Part shown: positions 25,993-37,741 of the stretch, piece by piece | Layout: every line of letters begins with the position of its first letter | Numbering within the stretch: position 1 is the stretch's first letter | From: Arthrinium phaeospermum | Taxonomy: Eukaryota > Ascomycota > Sordariomycetes > Amphisphaeriales > Apiosporaceae | Length of the DNA stretch: 64,000 nt | NCBI GenBank assembly: GCA_006503535.1 | Contig: QYRS01000017.1 | Location: 186,001 to 250,000, forward strand | Direction of reading: 5' to 3' | Program-made: the position numbers and the translations under genes | The notes under the pieces: model-generated | Told to the model about the DNA's origin: nothing | Database searches by the model: none | Seen by the model: the letters and a program-made list of their open reading frames with translations, nothing else

Positions 25993-26821
25993 GGTGGGTA
26001 GGATAAATCGTCGACAACTCGCAACGGCGGGGAGAGAAGTCTGGCCTTGGAGAGGAGTATTAGAAGTACAGTAAGGCCAAAGCGGCACTAGAGAGCTATC
26101 ATAAGATCATGAAGGGCTTGCAGTCGTGAGCATGAAAAAACAAAGAGTGTAGAGGGTCAATTGCTCTTGATTGCTCTGGAGATGATGCATCGACCCCATT
26201 GCGACAGGGCAATCTTGAACTTCTGACTGGACCCTTTAGGAAATTTTAGTTGATCGGTAGCGGGAGCTCCTCCAAGGTCCGACCACCGATCCCGCCTTAC
26301 CTAAGCCAAAGCCAAAGCCACCAAGTCCCTGCAAGGATAAACGGCCAGTCCTATAGAATATCATTACAGTATTACTCGTTTATTCCACTGTTATTATCTA
26401 GAGTAAGCGGGATAATTAATACAAATTCGGTAATGGAATAGAAAAAATACCTTCAAGTACGGTTTGGTTTTGCAGCTGCCATCCAGCAGGCACGGGCTAA
26501 GCTGCTCTTCAGATGCTTGCTTACCTAACTTGACAGGCCTGAACCCCATAAAAAGCGGCCAGCCAATCAGACGGGTTCTATTATGTATTGATCCTCGGCA
26601 ATCCCAATTGGAATCGTCGGGTCGCGGAATTCCAATGCAAGCTTGAAGTTCGAGAGTCTGTGCTTCCCATTCGCTCTTCTTCGAGACCATCCACAACTTC
26701 AGACAAGCCCTCTCGTCATCGCCCGCGGCACTCGACAGACGACCAACACTGCCGATCACGAATCTCTCCGCTCAGCAACCGAGGATCGTCAAAAGCCGCT
26801 CGCTGCATGCAAACAACCAAA
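25993..26821. other. Divergent promoter region of TyrRS and SDH4
   Basis: About 830 nt, A/T-rich between 26130 and 26460. It separates two nuclear genes for mitochondrial proteins that are transcribed away from each other. No gene is supported. Confidence 0.45.
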
Positions 26822-27555
26822 ATGGCCTCCATCATCCGACCCGCTCTGCTTCGCCAGACTGCCCTCGCGGCTTCGACCCGACGTGCTGCTGGTGTTTCCA
26901 CAAACCTCGCCCAGCATTCCGTGAGGAGCGCCATCCTGAAGGACTCGGCCCGTTGCGCTGCTTTCCACACTTCCAGCCGACGCAGCCTGTTACCTCCTGG
27001 TCCGCGTATGTTGTCTCCGTGCCTTGGGTCGTCACAAATGACATAGCTAACGTTTACTCTCGCAGAGGTCATTAAGGGTGGTGGTACGCAATTACACTCC
27101 TACGCCAGTCTTGAAACCTCTCGAAGGTCTTGACGAATTGGGACTTCGACGGCTCATGCGATTTGCAAGACTCGCCCAGCTAACCCGACTTGACTCTCTT
27201 AGTGAACGATCCCGCGCCCGTCCCCGAGCCCAGCCCCACGCACGGCTCCTACCACTGGGTCTTCGACCGCGCCATCGCCGCCGGCCTGGTGCCGCTGACC
27301 GTCGCCCCCTTCGCCGCCGGCGGCCTCAACCCCACCTTCGACGCCCTGCTGTGCTCCTTCCTCCTCATCCACAGCCACACCGGCTTCCAGAACATCATTG
27401 TCGACTACATCCCCAACGGCCGGTACCCCAAGAGCCGGAAGGGCGCCATGTGGCTGCTGAACCTGGCCACCGTCACCGTCGGCATCGGCCTGTACGAGTT
27501 CGAGACCAACGACGTCGGCCTGACCGAGGCCATCAAGCGCGTCTGGAAGGCATAG
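26822..27555 (+). CDS. SDH4: Succinate dehydrogenase membrane anchor subunit, CybS/SDH4
   Basis: Exons 26822-27005, 27066-27083 (18 nt) and 27203-27555 give 184 residues. The first exon encodes a presequence rich in Ala/Arg/Ser ending ..AAFHTSSRRSLLPPGP. The tiny second exon adds the residues VIKGG, with a codon split at each end. The third reads NDPAPVPEPSPTHGSYHWVFDR and then three hydrophobic helices, including LLCSFLLIHSHTGFQNIIVDY, where the His and Asp-Tyr belong to the haem b and quinone site of complex II. It ends VGLTEAIKRVWKA, the family ending. The subunit anchors succinate dehydrogenase in the inner membrane. All splice sites are GT...AG and phases agree (1, 1). Confidence 0.93.
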
Positions 27556-29705
27556 GCGCAAGCACGGTTGATGCTGGGGGATTTCCAAGGGGCGCGAGGA
27601 TGATGATAGAGAGATGAGATGGTGATGAGGTGGGAAGCAAAGACAGCTTTACGCCTTACCGGCATGGTTCCTTTGTGAAGGGTGATGGTGGCTTCTGTGA
27701 CACGATATCGGTGCCCTCAAGACATGCACCATGTACTGAATACAACTAGCATATACAAACTGTTTTCAACCCTCCATTGACGGCTCACCCCTCACCAACA
27801 GATCAATGGCAATTACGGCATGGAAGAGGGGAAAACCATGTACGTGGTTGGGTATGTCAGGTCAGGGCTCGCTCAATTCTGTGCGTACGGTGCAATCCGG
27901 CTTGGATGCTGACCATAGCCTGCGTAAATGTGCCGGGTTTCTCCCAACCTACAAGACTCGATGGGTTCCACAGAGATGGGCGAGGTAGGTAGAGTTGTGA
28001 GAATCGTCCAAAGGGAACTGAGAAAGGGGGAGGGAGAAACACCAGGTTGACTCCTGTCGTCGCAGTGTCATGTTCTGGGAGATTACGGTTTGGATCTCTC
28101 CCGGAACGTGGCTCTCACTGTACCATGGAATCGACCTACAGACTCTTTCCGATTGCTGCCTGGCTTCCTCGCCGCAAGAAGTCAAGCACCGTAGGGTCTG
28201 ATCCCTTGCGACATGGCCAACTCCCTGAGCGGCTCGGTTATCGCGGCGAGCGCGGCTGACAAGCAAACCCATCCGCGCCGGCCGAAATTCGCATGGATGA
28301 GGCTCTTGCTCTGCAGCAAGCACATCCCACGCCTTCGAGCTTGTTTCTGTGTGGTTTGGTGAGAATGGTGGCAAGCCCCTTGATGCGAGTGCCGACTCAT
28401 AGGCAAGTCAGCAAGTAAGCAGCATGGACTCTCGTGACTTGGCTCAGAGGTATATTTACTTTACCCATACATCCGCCATTTTGAGGCCGACATCTATTTG
28501 CCAAATGCATGCGGAGCTGAAACCGGAAATTTGCCGGCTGGATGATTGGGCAGGGAGAAAGATTTCTAGCGAATGTGCGTTTTTCTGTTTCCTAGTCGTG
28601 TTACTCCCGCCGTGTGCGCTCGCGAGTTGCGAGACTGCAACTGCTTATGCGGCTCCGGAGATTGCATGTCGGGAGTCTGACGTTTCCGTGTAACCGCACC
28701 TGCAAGAGCCCAGAACCTCCCTCACCTTACACACACATGCGGATCCAAAGTCAAAAAGGGGGTGGTCACACAGAGTTGGGTTCGGATCACGAAGCCCGTG
28801 TGGCAAAAACTGATCTGCAGGCGACGGAGACATGCGCCGGAGTGATGCCCGACGCCGTCACCACCGGCGCGCAAGAGCCTAATGATACCTCTCACTGCCA
28901 AGAATGCGACTAAATCCGAGGATGGTGACCACGGCGGGAAAGCAAACCTCGAGCCGGAGAAGGAACGTATAGCATAATGCAAACCGTAGGGGTTCGAATA
29001 GACATTCGCATTGCAGATTCGTTGGTTACACATACCATTGGGGGTAATGCGAGTGACTTCCTTAGGCAAACTAAACATTTTCTTGGCATCTTTTAGCGAG
29101 GGTGCAGTCAGCTTCCCGTCAGCATCTGACATGTCGAGAGAAGAGGAGAGGAGCCAACTCGCACCTACCACCCCAAGCTGGCCGTTGACCGTAGGGAGAA
29201 ATCACAAACATGTTGCTCAAGTTCGTGATTAAACCACAAAAAGTAAAGGGACATGAATCGAAGAAATAATATACAGAGCCTCTCTATGTACCACTACCCG
29301 GCCTCCATCTATACACATTGAAGGCAGACTGTCTGTCCCTGCCCCTGCCCCTGCCCCTGCCCCTGCCCCTCTCGAAGAAACATTTACGACTCGCAAATGT
29401 GACTTGCTTCCCATATGCTGTGGTATATCCTCCCCGCTCACCCCTTACTTGTTCCACTGCTGGAAAACCGGAAAATCTAAAAATGCTTGGTTGATGAAAG
29501 CGGAACGAAACGAAAAGCCCTATTTGACGCCCAAAACGCCATACTCTACAGCCCTCTCGCTGGCTAAAACCAATGATATACGCTCGCGATTCTCTCGTCG
29601 TCCTCTTCTTCTTCTTCATCACTGTTCGTTCCCCTTTTCTGATGGAAACCCGGGAATCCGTTTCCAGGTTTCCCGGCTGCAACCAGCCGTACCCGGCGGC
29701 TCCGC
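27556..29705. other. Intergenic region between convergent SDH4 and methyltransferase genes
   Basis: About 2.1 kb. Open frames are short and overlap on opposite strands. A gaggtaggtag motif is at about 27980, and a hexamer repeat at 29337 is listed separately. No gene is supported. Confidence 0.45.
29337..29370. repeat. CCCTGC hexamer tandem repeat
   Basis: Five to six tandem copies of ccctgc occupy this stretch. It lies in the 3' flank of the methyltransferase gene. Read on the minus strand it encodes Gly-Arg/Ala repeats, which produces spurious frames. Confidence 0.8.
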
Positions 29706-31258
29706 CTACTCGGGCTTCTGCGCATACCAAAAGTACATGTTCCAGTACCGGTGGACCGAGTCGTCGTTGACGGCCCTTACGGCGGCGGCGCGCCAGAGCT
29801 CGCGCTCGACCTCGTTAAGGCCGAGCACCGACAGGGGCTTGCCGCAGAGCGCGGGCAGAACCTCCTGGATGGCGGTGCGGAGGTACCAGCCCGCGAGCCG
29901 GAGCTTCTTGTCGCGGGCCCACTGGCCGACGGGGATCTTCTTGACGACGCACTGCACATTCACAAAGCCGGCGTCCCGGAGGGGCCCGTCGAGGTTAGCG
30001 GCCAGGGCGGTGTCGCAGCCGATGCGGCGGAAGGCCTGCTGGAAGAGCTTGTAAAAGTCGAAGGCCGGGTCGTTGGGCGGCATGGTGCCGTCGTCGCACT
30101 GCATCCAGGCGTGCAGCTCCTGCCACTCGACCCAGCCGCCCGGCTTGAGGTTGGCGTAGACCTGCTCGCACATCTTGGGCACGTTCTTGAGCACGGCCGA
30201 CATGGTGCGGAAGTGCACCAGGTCCCAGCCGTCGCCGTTGAGCCACTCGTCCTCGCAGTCGTCGATGAGGAACTTGACGTTGGGCGGCAGCCACACGGGC
30301 TGGATCGGCGACAGGTCGATGCCCATGACCTCGGCGCTAGCGAACTGGTCGCCCACTAGAAGGAAGGTGCAACATGCCAAGGTTAGCTGAAGTTACAGTG
30401 AGAAGAGAAAAGTGCGTGCCACGTCATATGCGCAGGGCTGAGAGGAGGCTAAGGTGAGTCAGAAATTGGCGCGGGTGGGTGGGTTGGTTGCGCGCACAAA
30501 GTCATGCTCCCCCGCGTCGTGGCAAACCAGGAACCATATAAACAAAGTAAAAGAAGCACTAACCTTCTATCGCCCAGATGCCTATGTCACGAGAGAGATA
30601 GTGTGGTCAGCAATGGGTCCATCAGAAACCAGGGGATAGCATCTGCTGGCGCATTCTTCTTACCGGTTCCCGTGCCGATGTCGATGATCTTCTGGGGATA
30701 GTCGCCGACGGGCGCGTAGAAGAGCTTGCCGTCGGTCATCTCGAGCATCATGGCGTGCTTCATGTCCTCGCGGCTCTGCTCGAGGTCGTCGTTGGGGATG
30801 GGGTAGCGGCCGTGGCGGTAGCTGTGGTAGCGGCGGCCGTTCTCGAACGTGTGGTTGTAGACGCTGCTCGAGATGGACGTCGACGCGTTGGACGAGCCCG
30901 CGTCCCACTCCTCGGGCTCGAACTCGTTGCTGTCCACCGAGTGGTTGTCGTCGGCCGCCTCGATCACGTCCTCGTTGTTGATGTTGGCGATGCCGCCCTC
31001 GTTCTCCCCTATCGGCGGCTGGTTCAGGTGGTGGTGGTGGTCATCATCGGCGGCGGCGGTTAGGGGCGCTGCTGCTGGCGCCGGGAGTGGCGATGCGACC
31101 GCGGCCGGGGCGCGCGCATCGGCGCCGCTGCTAGTTGCATGATCTGGTGATGTCGTTGTTCCTGCTGCTGCTGCTGCTGGTACGGGTGTCTCTCCGGCGG
31201 ATACGTGGATGGGGTTGGCAGGCGGATCAGCCTTCTGCTGTGGAGTGGAGGAAGACAT
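29706..31258 (-). CDS. LaeA-like SAM-dependent methyltransferase
   Basis: Complement exons 31258-30664, 30581-30564 (18 nt) and 30355-29706 give 420 residues. Residues 1-110 are Ala/Pro/Asp/His-rich and disordered. The core has YRHGRYPIPNDDLEQSREDMKHAMM, then motif I, DIGTGTGIWAIEVGDQF, which is built from all three exons: the 18-nt exon supplies IWAIE plus split glycine and valine codons. GIDLSPIQPVW, FLIDDCEDEW and LKPGGWVEWQEL complete the Rossmann methyltransferase. This subfamily includes LaeA, the nuclear regulator of secondary metabolism and development, and many paralogues of unknown substrate. Sequence alone does not tell whether this is the true LaeA. The very long upstream region (6.5 kb) fits a regulated gene. 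Confidence 0.88.
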
Positions 31259-34200
31259 GGTTTATTATTTTTTATTTTTTGGGCGGGTTTCCACCGAGAG
31301 ATGGGGAAATGTCGTCTCACTCGATGCAGACTTCAAATTCCTTGCTAGAACTATTGCGTGCGACAAAAAAAAAATCAAGGCACGACGAGAGGCTTGGAGA
31401 TGGGGTAGGGAAAAAACAAGGGCGAGAAGGCAAAGAGGCGCAAAGGAAAACCCATCGGGAGGAGTTAGCAGCAAATGAGACTGGAGGAATTGGATCAATT
31501 GCAGTTACGTAGATGGAGTTCTAAACTCCATTGAGATGCTATGTCCGGCCAAGTGCTGCTATGATGGGATTTTGAGTGGGAACAGGGGTCGGGGGCAGGT
31601 GAGAGGAGGTGAGGGGCCAGTCAATCAATCGACATGGATGACATGGTGGATGGAGGGGAGACAGTTGCGCGGTTGAATTGGCCGGCACTGATAGGTAGCA
31701 TTTGTGCCATGGACATGTTATCTCACCTCCAATTGACGACAATTTGGAATTACTGACCGCGAAGACAACAACTCCGTGAAGACACATTGGAATCAGATCA
31801 TCTGATGCGACTGGATCGGCTGTGATTTGCCAGCACCAGCATCGCGCGCGAATCGTGCTGGACCCAAAGGGCCTACGGGCCTACCAGGGGCCCAAGAGAG
31901 GGGAAGGACTGGACTCGGGAAGGAGGGGCAATATGCAAAGAAGTGCGCGCGACTGCGACGTGAAAATCGGGTGGCCAGGCATCGAGTCCCTCTCCTGGTC
32001 CCTCTTCCTAGGGTCTCGAGTCCTCTTTTTTTTTCTCTCTTCTCTCTCGTTGATACACGCTGACGCCTTGTAGATCTTTGTCTATTTCTCTTTGCTCGGC
32101 CGACGGACAGGGGGGCATGTGGCATGGCCATGGCATGCATCGGTGCCCATACCACCTGCCTACCTGATTGATTGAACCGACAAAGACTACAGTTCTGACT
32201 ACATGTACATACATCATGTACGTGGTATTCCGAAATGCCTGCAAGCTGGTCACTGGTCATGTCATCTTTCATGTCCTGTCGATCATATATGGGATGACGA
32301 TGGTAGGATAAGAAAAGGGTGGATAGGCCCGTCGGCCTCAGCAGTAGCGCGGGGTTGGCAGACCTCGAACTTCCAAGACTTGGGAATCCAAGGCGCCTCC
32401 CTCCAGCTAATTCCCATTGCATAGTAGGTAGTACTGCGTGTTGGGTGTACGACGTGACACGGCGTGCCTATGAGATGTGCAGACCTCGGAAGCATGTATC
32501 AGATGCGGTGCATGGTGGCCAGTTGCACCGCATACCTACGCACTCGTCCCCCTGTTGAGACTAATAACGAGGTGAGGGAGGAAGGTGACAGGAGTGTAAT
32601 TCCACTGAATGTTACTCCGACATGCAGGCAGGAAAGGTAATGGCCCTGTATATCTGCAGGTGAGTAAATTGTTAGCCCGGCACATTTCTGAGTGAAATCA
32701 CAGATGGGCGCTCTCTGGCATGGCTTGCCTTGCTGAGCTTTTTAATCATCAATAATAAAGATGAGGCGCCAGTTGCTGGGGAGAAGAGCCAAATATAGTA
32801 AAACATGCAGCAGGTGAGACTCGTATTCATGGTCTTGACAGAGTATGCAGCCCAGTACTTACTCAATTAGGCACGCTGGAGGGAAGCCGATAGGCCCTCG
32901 AGGCCTGCCAGAGGTCCCAAGGCCTCTTGCTTTGGACTTGCTTTTCCCGTGGTCTCATGACAGGCCAGCTCACTGTCGCCAAAGACAAAAGACCTTGGCA
33001 TTGGGTATGGGTAGATTCAGTACAGGACGGGGCCTACTGTAGGTAGGTTAGTTGATATGACATGTAGGAATCGCATTTCCCATGCATGTCTCACTCCTCG
33101 GTCTTGGTTCCGTGGAATCAATCACGTGGGGCTGCTGCTTTCCCATTCCCATTCCCACGGCGCAATCAGTGCTCGGTTCTGGGCTCGGCTCGACTCCGAC
33201 TCCGACTTCGACTTCCTTCTGGCTCTCAGCTCGTTCAGCCCTTTTTTGATCGGCCTTTTTGCCAGAATTCAACCACCCGTACATGTCATTGTTTCGCATC
33301 CCAACAAGGGCACCCGGCAACTGACCTGACGTGACGAACCACCCGACACGAACCATGACGTTGACAGGAAACGGCCGTACTAGCAGCGAAACAACGTAGC
33401 AGACAAGGCCATCTCGGGTTGGCGCGCCATCGCCGCCGTGCCTTGCCAGCCACGAAACGGCCATGTCTTTAGCCAATCTCTCACCGAAATACCCCAATCT
33501 CCTCCAACTGCATACGTTGACATATCCTTGGGGTGACATCCACGACACTGTCTATCCATCAGCCACGTGGTGGTGCAGTTTTCCTTGCCCCCTTCGAAAG
33601 AGGCAGAATTTCCGGCCGATTGAACAACAAAACAACAAGATGAACCCGGCGCCCTGGCGACTATCGAAATTCCCCATATGCACGCAGCCGCATATGGGCC
33701 ATGGGCCATTGGACCATGCACGGCAGCTGCGTTACTGGAAGGCCATTTGATTTCCTGTGTCATGTTGATGTCACACGATGATAAACTTCCGTTCCCCCAG
33801 TTATCTGAGACCATTGGGCACTGCTCTTCCACCTGCATGTGTGGAATTCGCTGGTCCCTATCTCCCTGTCCCTGCCAGCAAGTAAGCGGCGGTCAGTGAA
33901 TTTGACAGCGAAAGCACCACCACGAAAGGCGTACTACGGTATTCCCGGCATCTACTGTTGCTCGCTCGGGGCTCATTTCCTCTAGTCTCATGGCTCTCGC
34001 CCTTTCCACCACACCGGCTTCCTCCTGCTTACTCAGTCTGACTGAACAGTAATTTGCTAGAAGTGGTCGGAAACGCTAGAATCCAGCCGCGGAGGATAAA
34101 ACATATGTTATGTAGGTAGCTTACATGTTAGGCGCCTTGCAGTGTTTGAGGCTGTTGGCATGGGGATATGGTCCAAGTTTGGATGATCGACCATGCAGTT

Positions 34201-37200
34201 GCTGGCTAATACCGCTCATCTGCCCCTAGCCGATGGCGAGTAGGCATGCCCGGTAAGAAGTATCAATGGAGGAAGGTGGCTCGCTTGGCCATGGATTCGG
34301 GATCGCGGACTGGCCTGGCCTGGCTGGACGGTGAAGTGAACTGGCGGCAGGCGGGCTTTAGAACAAAGCGGGGATTGTTTCTGGAAGAAGTCGACACAGG
34401 CATCCCCTGGCCAGCCGAACCCTGGACAGCTCAAGCTAATACGCCCAGAGAGAAACGGTGGCATTTGTGCATCCGAAAAGGGCAAGTCTTTAATTGTGGT
34501 CAAATCGAGCAAGTTACCTAGTAGTATCTTTATCTTTTATTTCCAGCTCCGTAGCTAGTTCTCTGCCCTATGCGAAAGCAAAGAAAGAACGACGGCGGAA
34601 CCTGTCTGTCTGTCTTGGATTGGACTGGACTCAGTGTGGATTTTTGCCGACACCCGACACCCGATTGCCAATTAACGCGCGAGGCCATGTTTCTGGCCAT
34701 GCAGATACGCCATGTACCTCACAAATTGCACAGTAGGACTAGATAGATTGCCATGGCCGCCCCGGAGGCGACCTGCTCTATGCAGACCTATGCAGACCCA
34801 GTGACTTGCTAGTCATGTATCGTGTCGCTGTTGCTGTGGCTCTGGTTCCTCTCCCTCTCCGTGCTGACCAAGGCCTAACCTAATAAGACAACAGCTATGA
34901 CATGGCATCCTTCGATTACGTCGTGGCCGGGTTTCCTCCAGTCTTGTGTGATGGACAGATGTCTAGTTTTTGTTGCCAGTCACCCTTCAATTCCACCATG
35001 CCATCGCTCATTGATCCTCAACCTCAAATGCCCAGCAATCAGACGTCACTTTTCCTTGCCGGAGGCGCCCTGGAGTTTGGCCGAAATTCTCCGGGATCCC
35101 GGTCCGAGCAGAAACTGGTCGTACATGAGGGACAGCCCGTTCATTGCGTCCAGCCGCCCTCATGCAAGAAAGAGAAAAAAAAAAAAAATCACTGCGCTCG
35201 CGCTCATGCAAGGACATATCCGCTCGCTTCGGCCACCCCAGCTAGTCCTTGCGTGTTTCCCTTGATTAATGTCACTTGCGGTGCTACTCTTTCCCGTGCA
35301 CTGCCTTTTACCCCCTCCAATCTGGGCCACGGTAGCCGCAGCGACTGCCTGCCGTTGCGCAGGTGCAGCAGCAGCAACAGCAACAGGCGCCCGTGGATAA
35401 TAAGCGGCCCTGCGTAGCGTAGCTGCGACGAGACACTTTCCCGCTTGGGACTACCTAGTTTGTTGATATCACGAAGCGGAAGATGCACCTCATCTGCATC
35501 TTCAACAAGCTACCTCCGGTCCGGCTAAGGCAACCTTAGCGCGACCATGTACCAGTCTGCGATTTGCTGTGCATGCTTGCACTTGCTTACTTCTTCAGCT
35601 GTCAACACTAACTAGCCACAACCCACGCCTATATCACCTGAGTGATATGTCAAATCGCAAGCGCGCAAGGACGCAAGGATCTCCCCCGATGTTGCGCATC
35701 GCAACCAACGTTTCTGATCGCCTAGAGGACCCGATTAACAGAACCCCAAGCCCGAACCAGCCAGTGCGGCGACCAGGTCCTGGTCTGGCCTTGCCGAACC
35801 AGGAGAAAACAGATGCGCTACGCTAGGTATTTGTCTTGTCGATTGTACTGTTACTCTGTGCCCTGCCATGCTCTACCTGCCTGCAACAGTAAACTACAAC
35901 ATCAAATCTGTGCCTACCTACTTACCCTACTTGGCTCCTACTGGCCAATGGAGACAGCCGCCTTACTCAAAGCAGCCTATGCAGAGAGGCGGCGACCCAC
36001 AAACCTAAAGTGCCCAGCAGAAGGAGGGAGAGGGAGTAAGTACTAAGCGGTCAGTTTTCCCTGGTCTCCTCCATTTGGGCCCCATTAATCGGAGCTAGCT
36101 CGACTATGTGTATCACCGGTAGACGACGTGAGAGTCGTTGGACGTCAACAAAAGAGTGGGAAAGTTCAAAGACATCGATCATCCAGGACACCTGTTTCCC
36201 CACGCCTACAGTACCTACTAACTGGCAGTGCTACTTGGCCCGTCCGTACCCTTACTCTGGTGTGTACATGGCTACTTGGGCAGTGGGCTAAGTATAGTTG
36301 TGTGTGTGTACCTACAGTACCTGACCTACCCTCACGATCGCATATCGACAGAGGATTCGCATCGTCCTATTCATCCCCCTACCCTTCTGGCTCTCGACTC
36401 GCTCGGTGCGGAACCCCCTGCCCCTCCCCTGCTGCCCCTGCTCGAGCCCGCCTGTTAGCACAGATGCCGCTGCTTGGATTTGCTGGCTCCTCTCGACGGA
36501 GGAGAGGGGAGGGACCCTGGCTGCTGCGTTCTGGCTGCTGCAACTGCTCTGGTCCTTTCCACTTAGGCCGGCCTCCACCCCCAGCCTGGCTCATTATGTC
36601 ATGCATGTCAATCCGACGGTGCTGATCTCGGAGCTTCGAACGATGCCACTCCTCGGGAGATGAAAATATCTCTGTGACCCTGGAAAATGGGTGCGCCCGC
36701 CCGCCGCCCCTCCCATCTTCCATTAGAGGGATCAGTAAAGTAGGTACATACTTATCTACCACAAGCAGCATGTAGGTAGGTATCTGTTGATGTATGTGAA
36801 TTCTGGTCTTCGCTTCTGCTCCACCGTACTGGCTCAGCCCTGCCTTCACGTCCACCTCTCTCTCACACACCTCTTATTACCTGCTTAGACGCCTCTCTTT
36901 TCGCATTTTACCCTCAAACCGCACACCGTTGCTTACGCCCTTCCGCATATCTCATACACACATACATCGAGATCCATATCTCTGCCATACCCTCCTATAA
37001 GGTTTTCGTCACGGCCCGCTTTACATCGGTTGGCTGAGAGTCGTGTGTGTGTATGTGTACTTGAGGCCCGAGATATCCAGAGAAAGGAGCCAGGACCAAC
37101 GTCTCCGGCCGGATCTTTTTTATTTTTATCTGACTTTTGACTTTGATTGACAGAGAGAAAAGGTCTTGTGGTCCATTATATCTAGTCCTGCATACGTATT

Positions 37201-37741
37201 GCTCCGTGGGGGGCAGCCATCATGCTTCTGACCAGACACTCTCGGCGGCGTTGTTATTACTCTACATACTTACTCTCACTCTCATCACTCTGAATCTCAG
37301 CCTGGCGCGTCGCACGTCGTCCTCACCTGCATCTCGTCGCTAACATCGCTACCGGCGGGCAAGCAAAAGGCGGCTCTGAGATTACCTGCTTAGCTGCTTA
37401 CTTCCAACCAACAACCATCATACTTAAGGTTCCGGCTGTCTGTCATCCGCTTGCCATTCATCTCTCTCGGCCGGACTTAGATGTGTCTGTCTACTACACC
37501 TGACCATCCCTTGTGCCCTCCCCCTTCTCCTCGACGACGACCACCAAGGAACGCCACTACGACATCGAAGACGACGCCGAACAACCTTGTGTTCTGATCT
37601 CTTCCTCGTCCTTGATCACGTCCCTCCTTCGGTCAACAACAACAACGGCTGCTGGTCACTTGCAGTTATCCTTCCCAACCACCGGGATATACTTACTTCA
37701 TCCATCCACCAGACCTTCTTCTCTCTTTCCACACACTCACC
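31259..37741. other. Very long intergenic region (6.5 kb) between divergent genes
   Basis: No open frame here has a recognisable domain or a convincing exon chain; the longest frames overlap on opposite strands. The sequence has many pyrimidine-rich tracts and TAGGTA/TACCTA motifs (for example near 32425, 33040, 34111, 35911, 36740, 36771). The last 800 nt before 37742 are CT-rich, as in long fungal 5' leaders. Long untranslated leaders, non-coding RNA or a dispersed regulatory region are possible; none can be shown from sequence. Confidence 0.5.

Noticed and set aside
36379..36870. 163-codon minus-strand frame in the long intergenic region
   Set aside because: Composition is that of translated CT-rich repeats and no domain is present.
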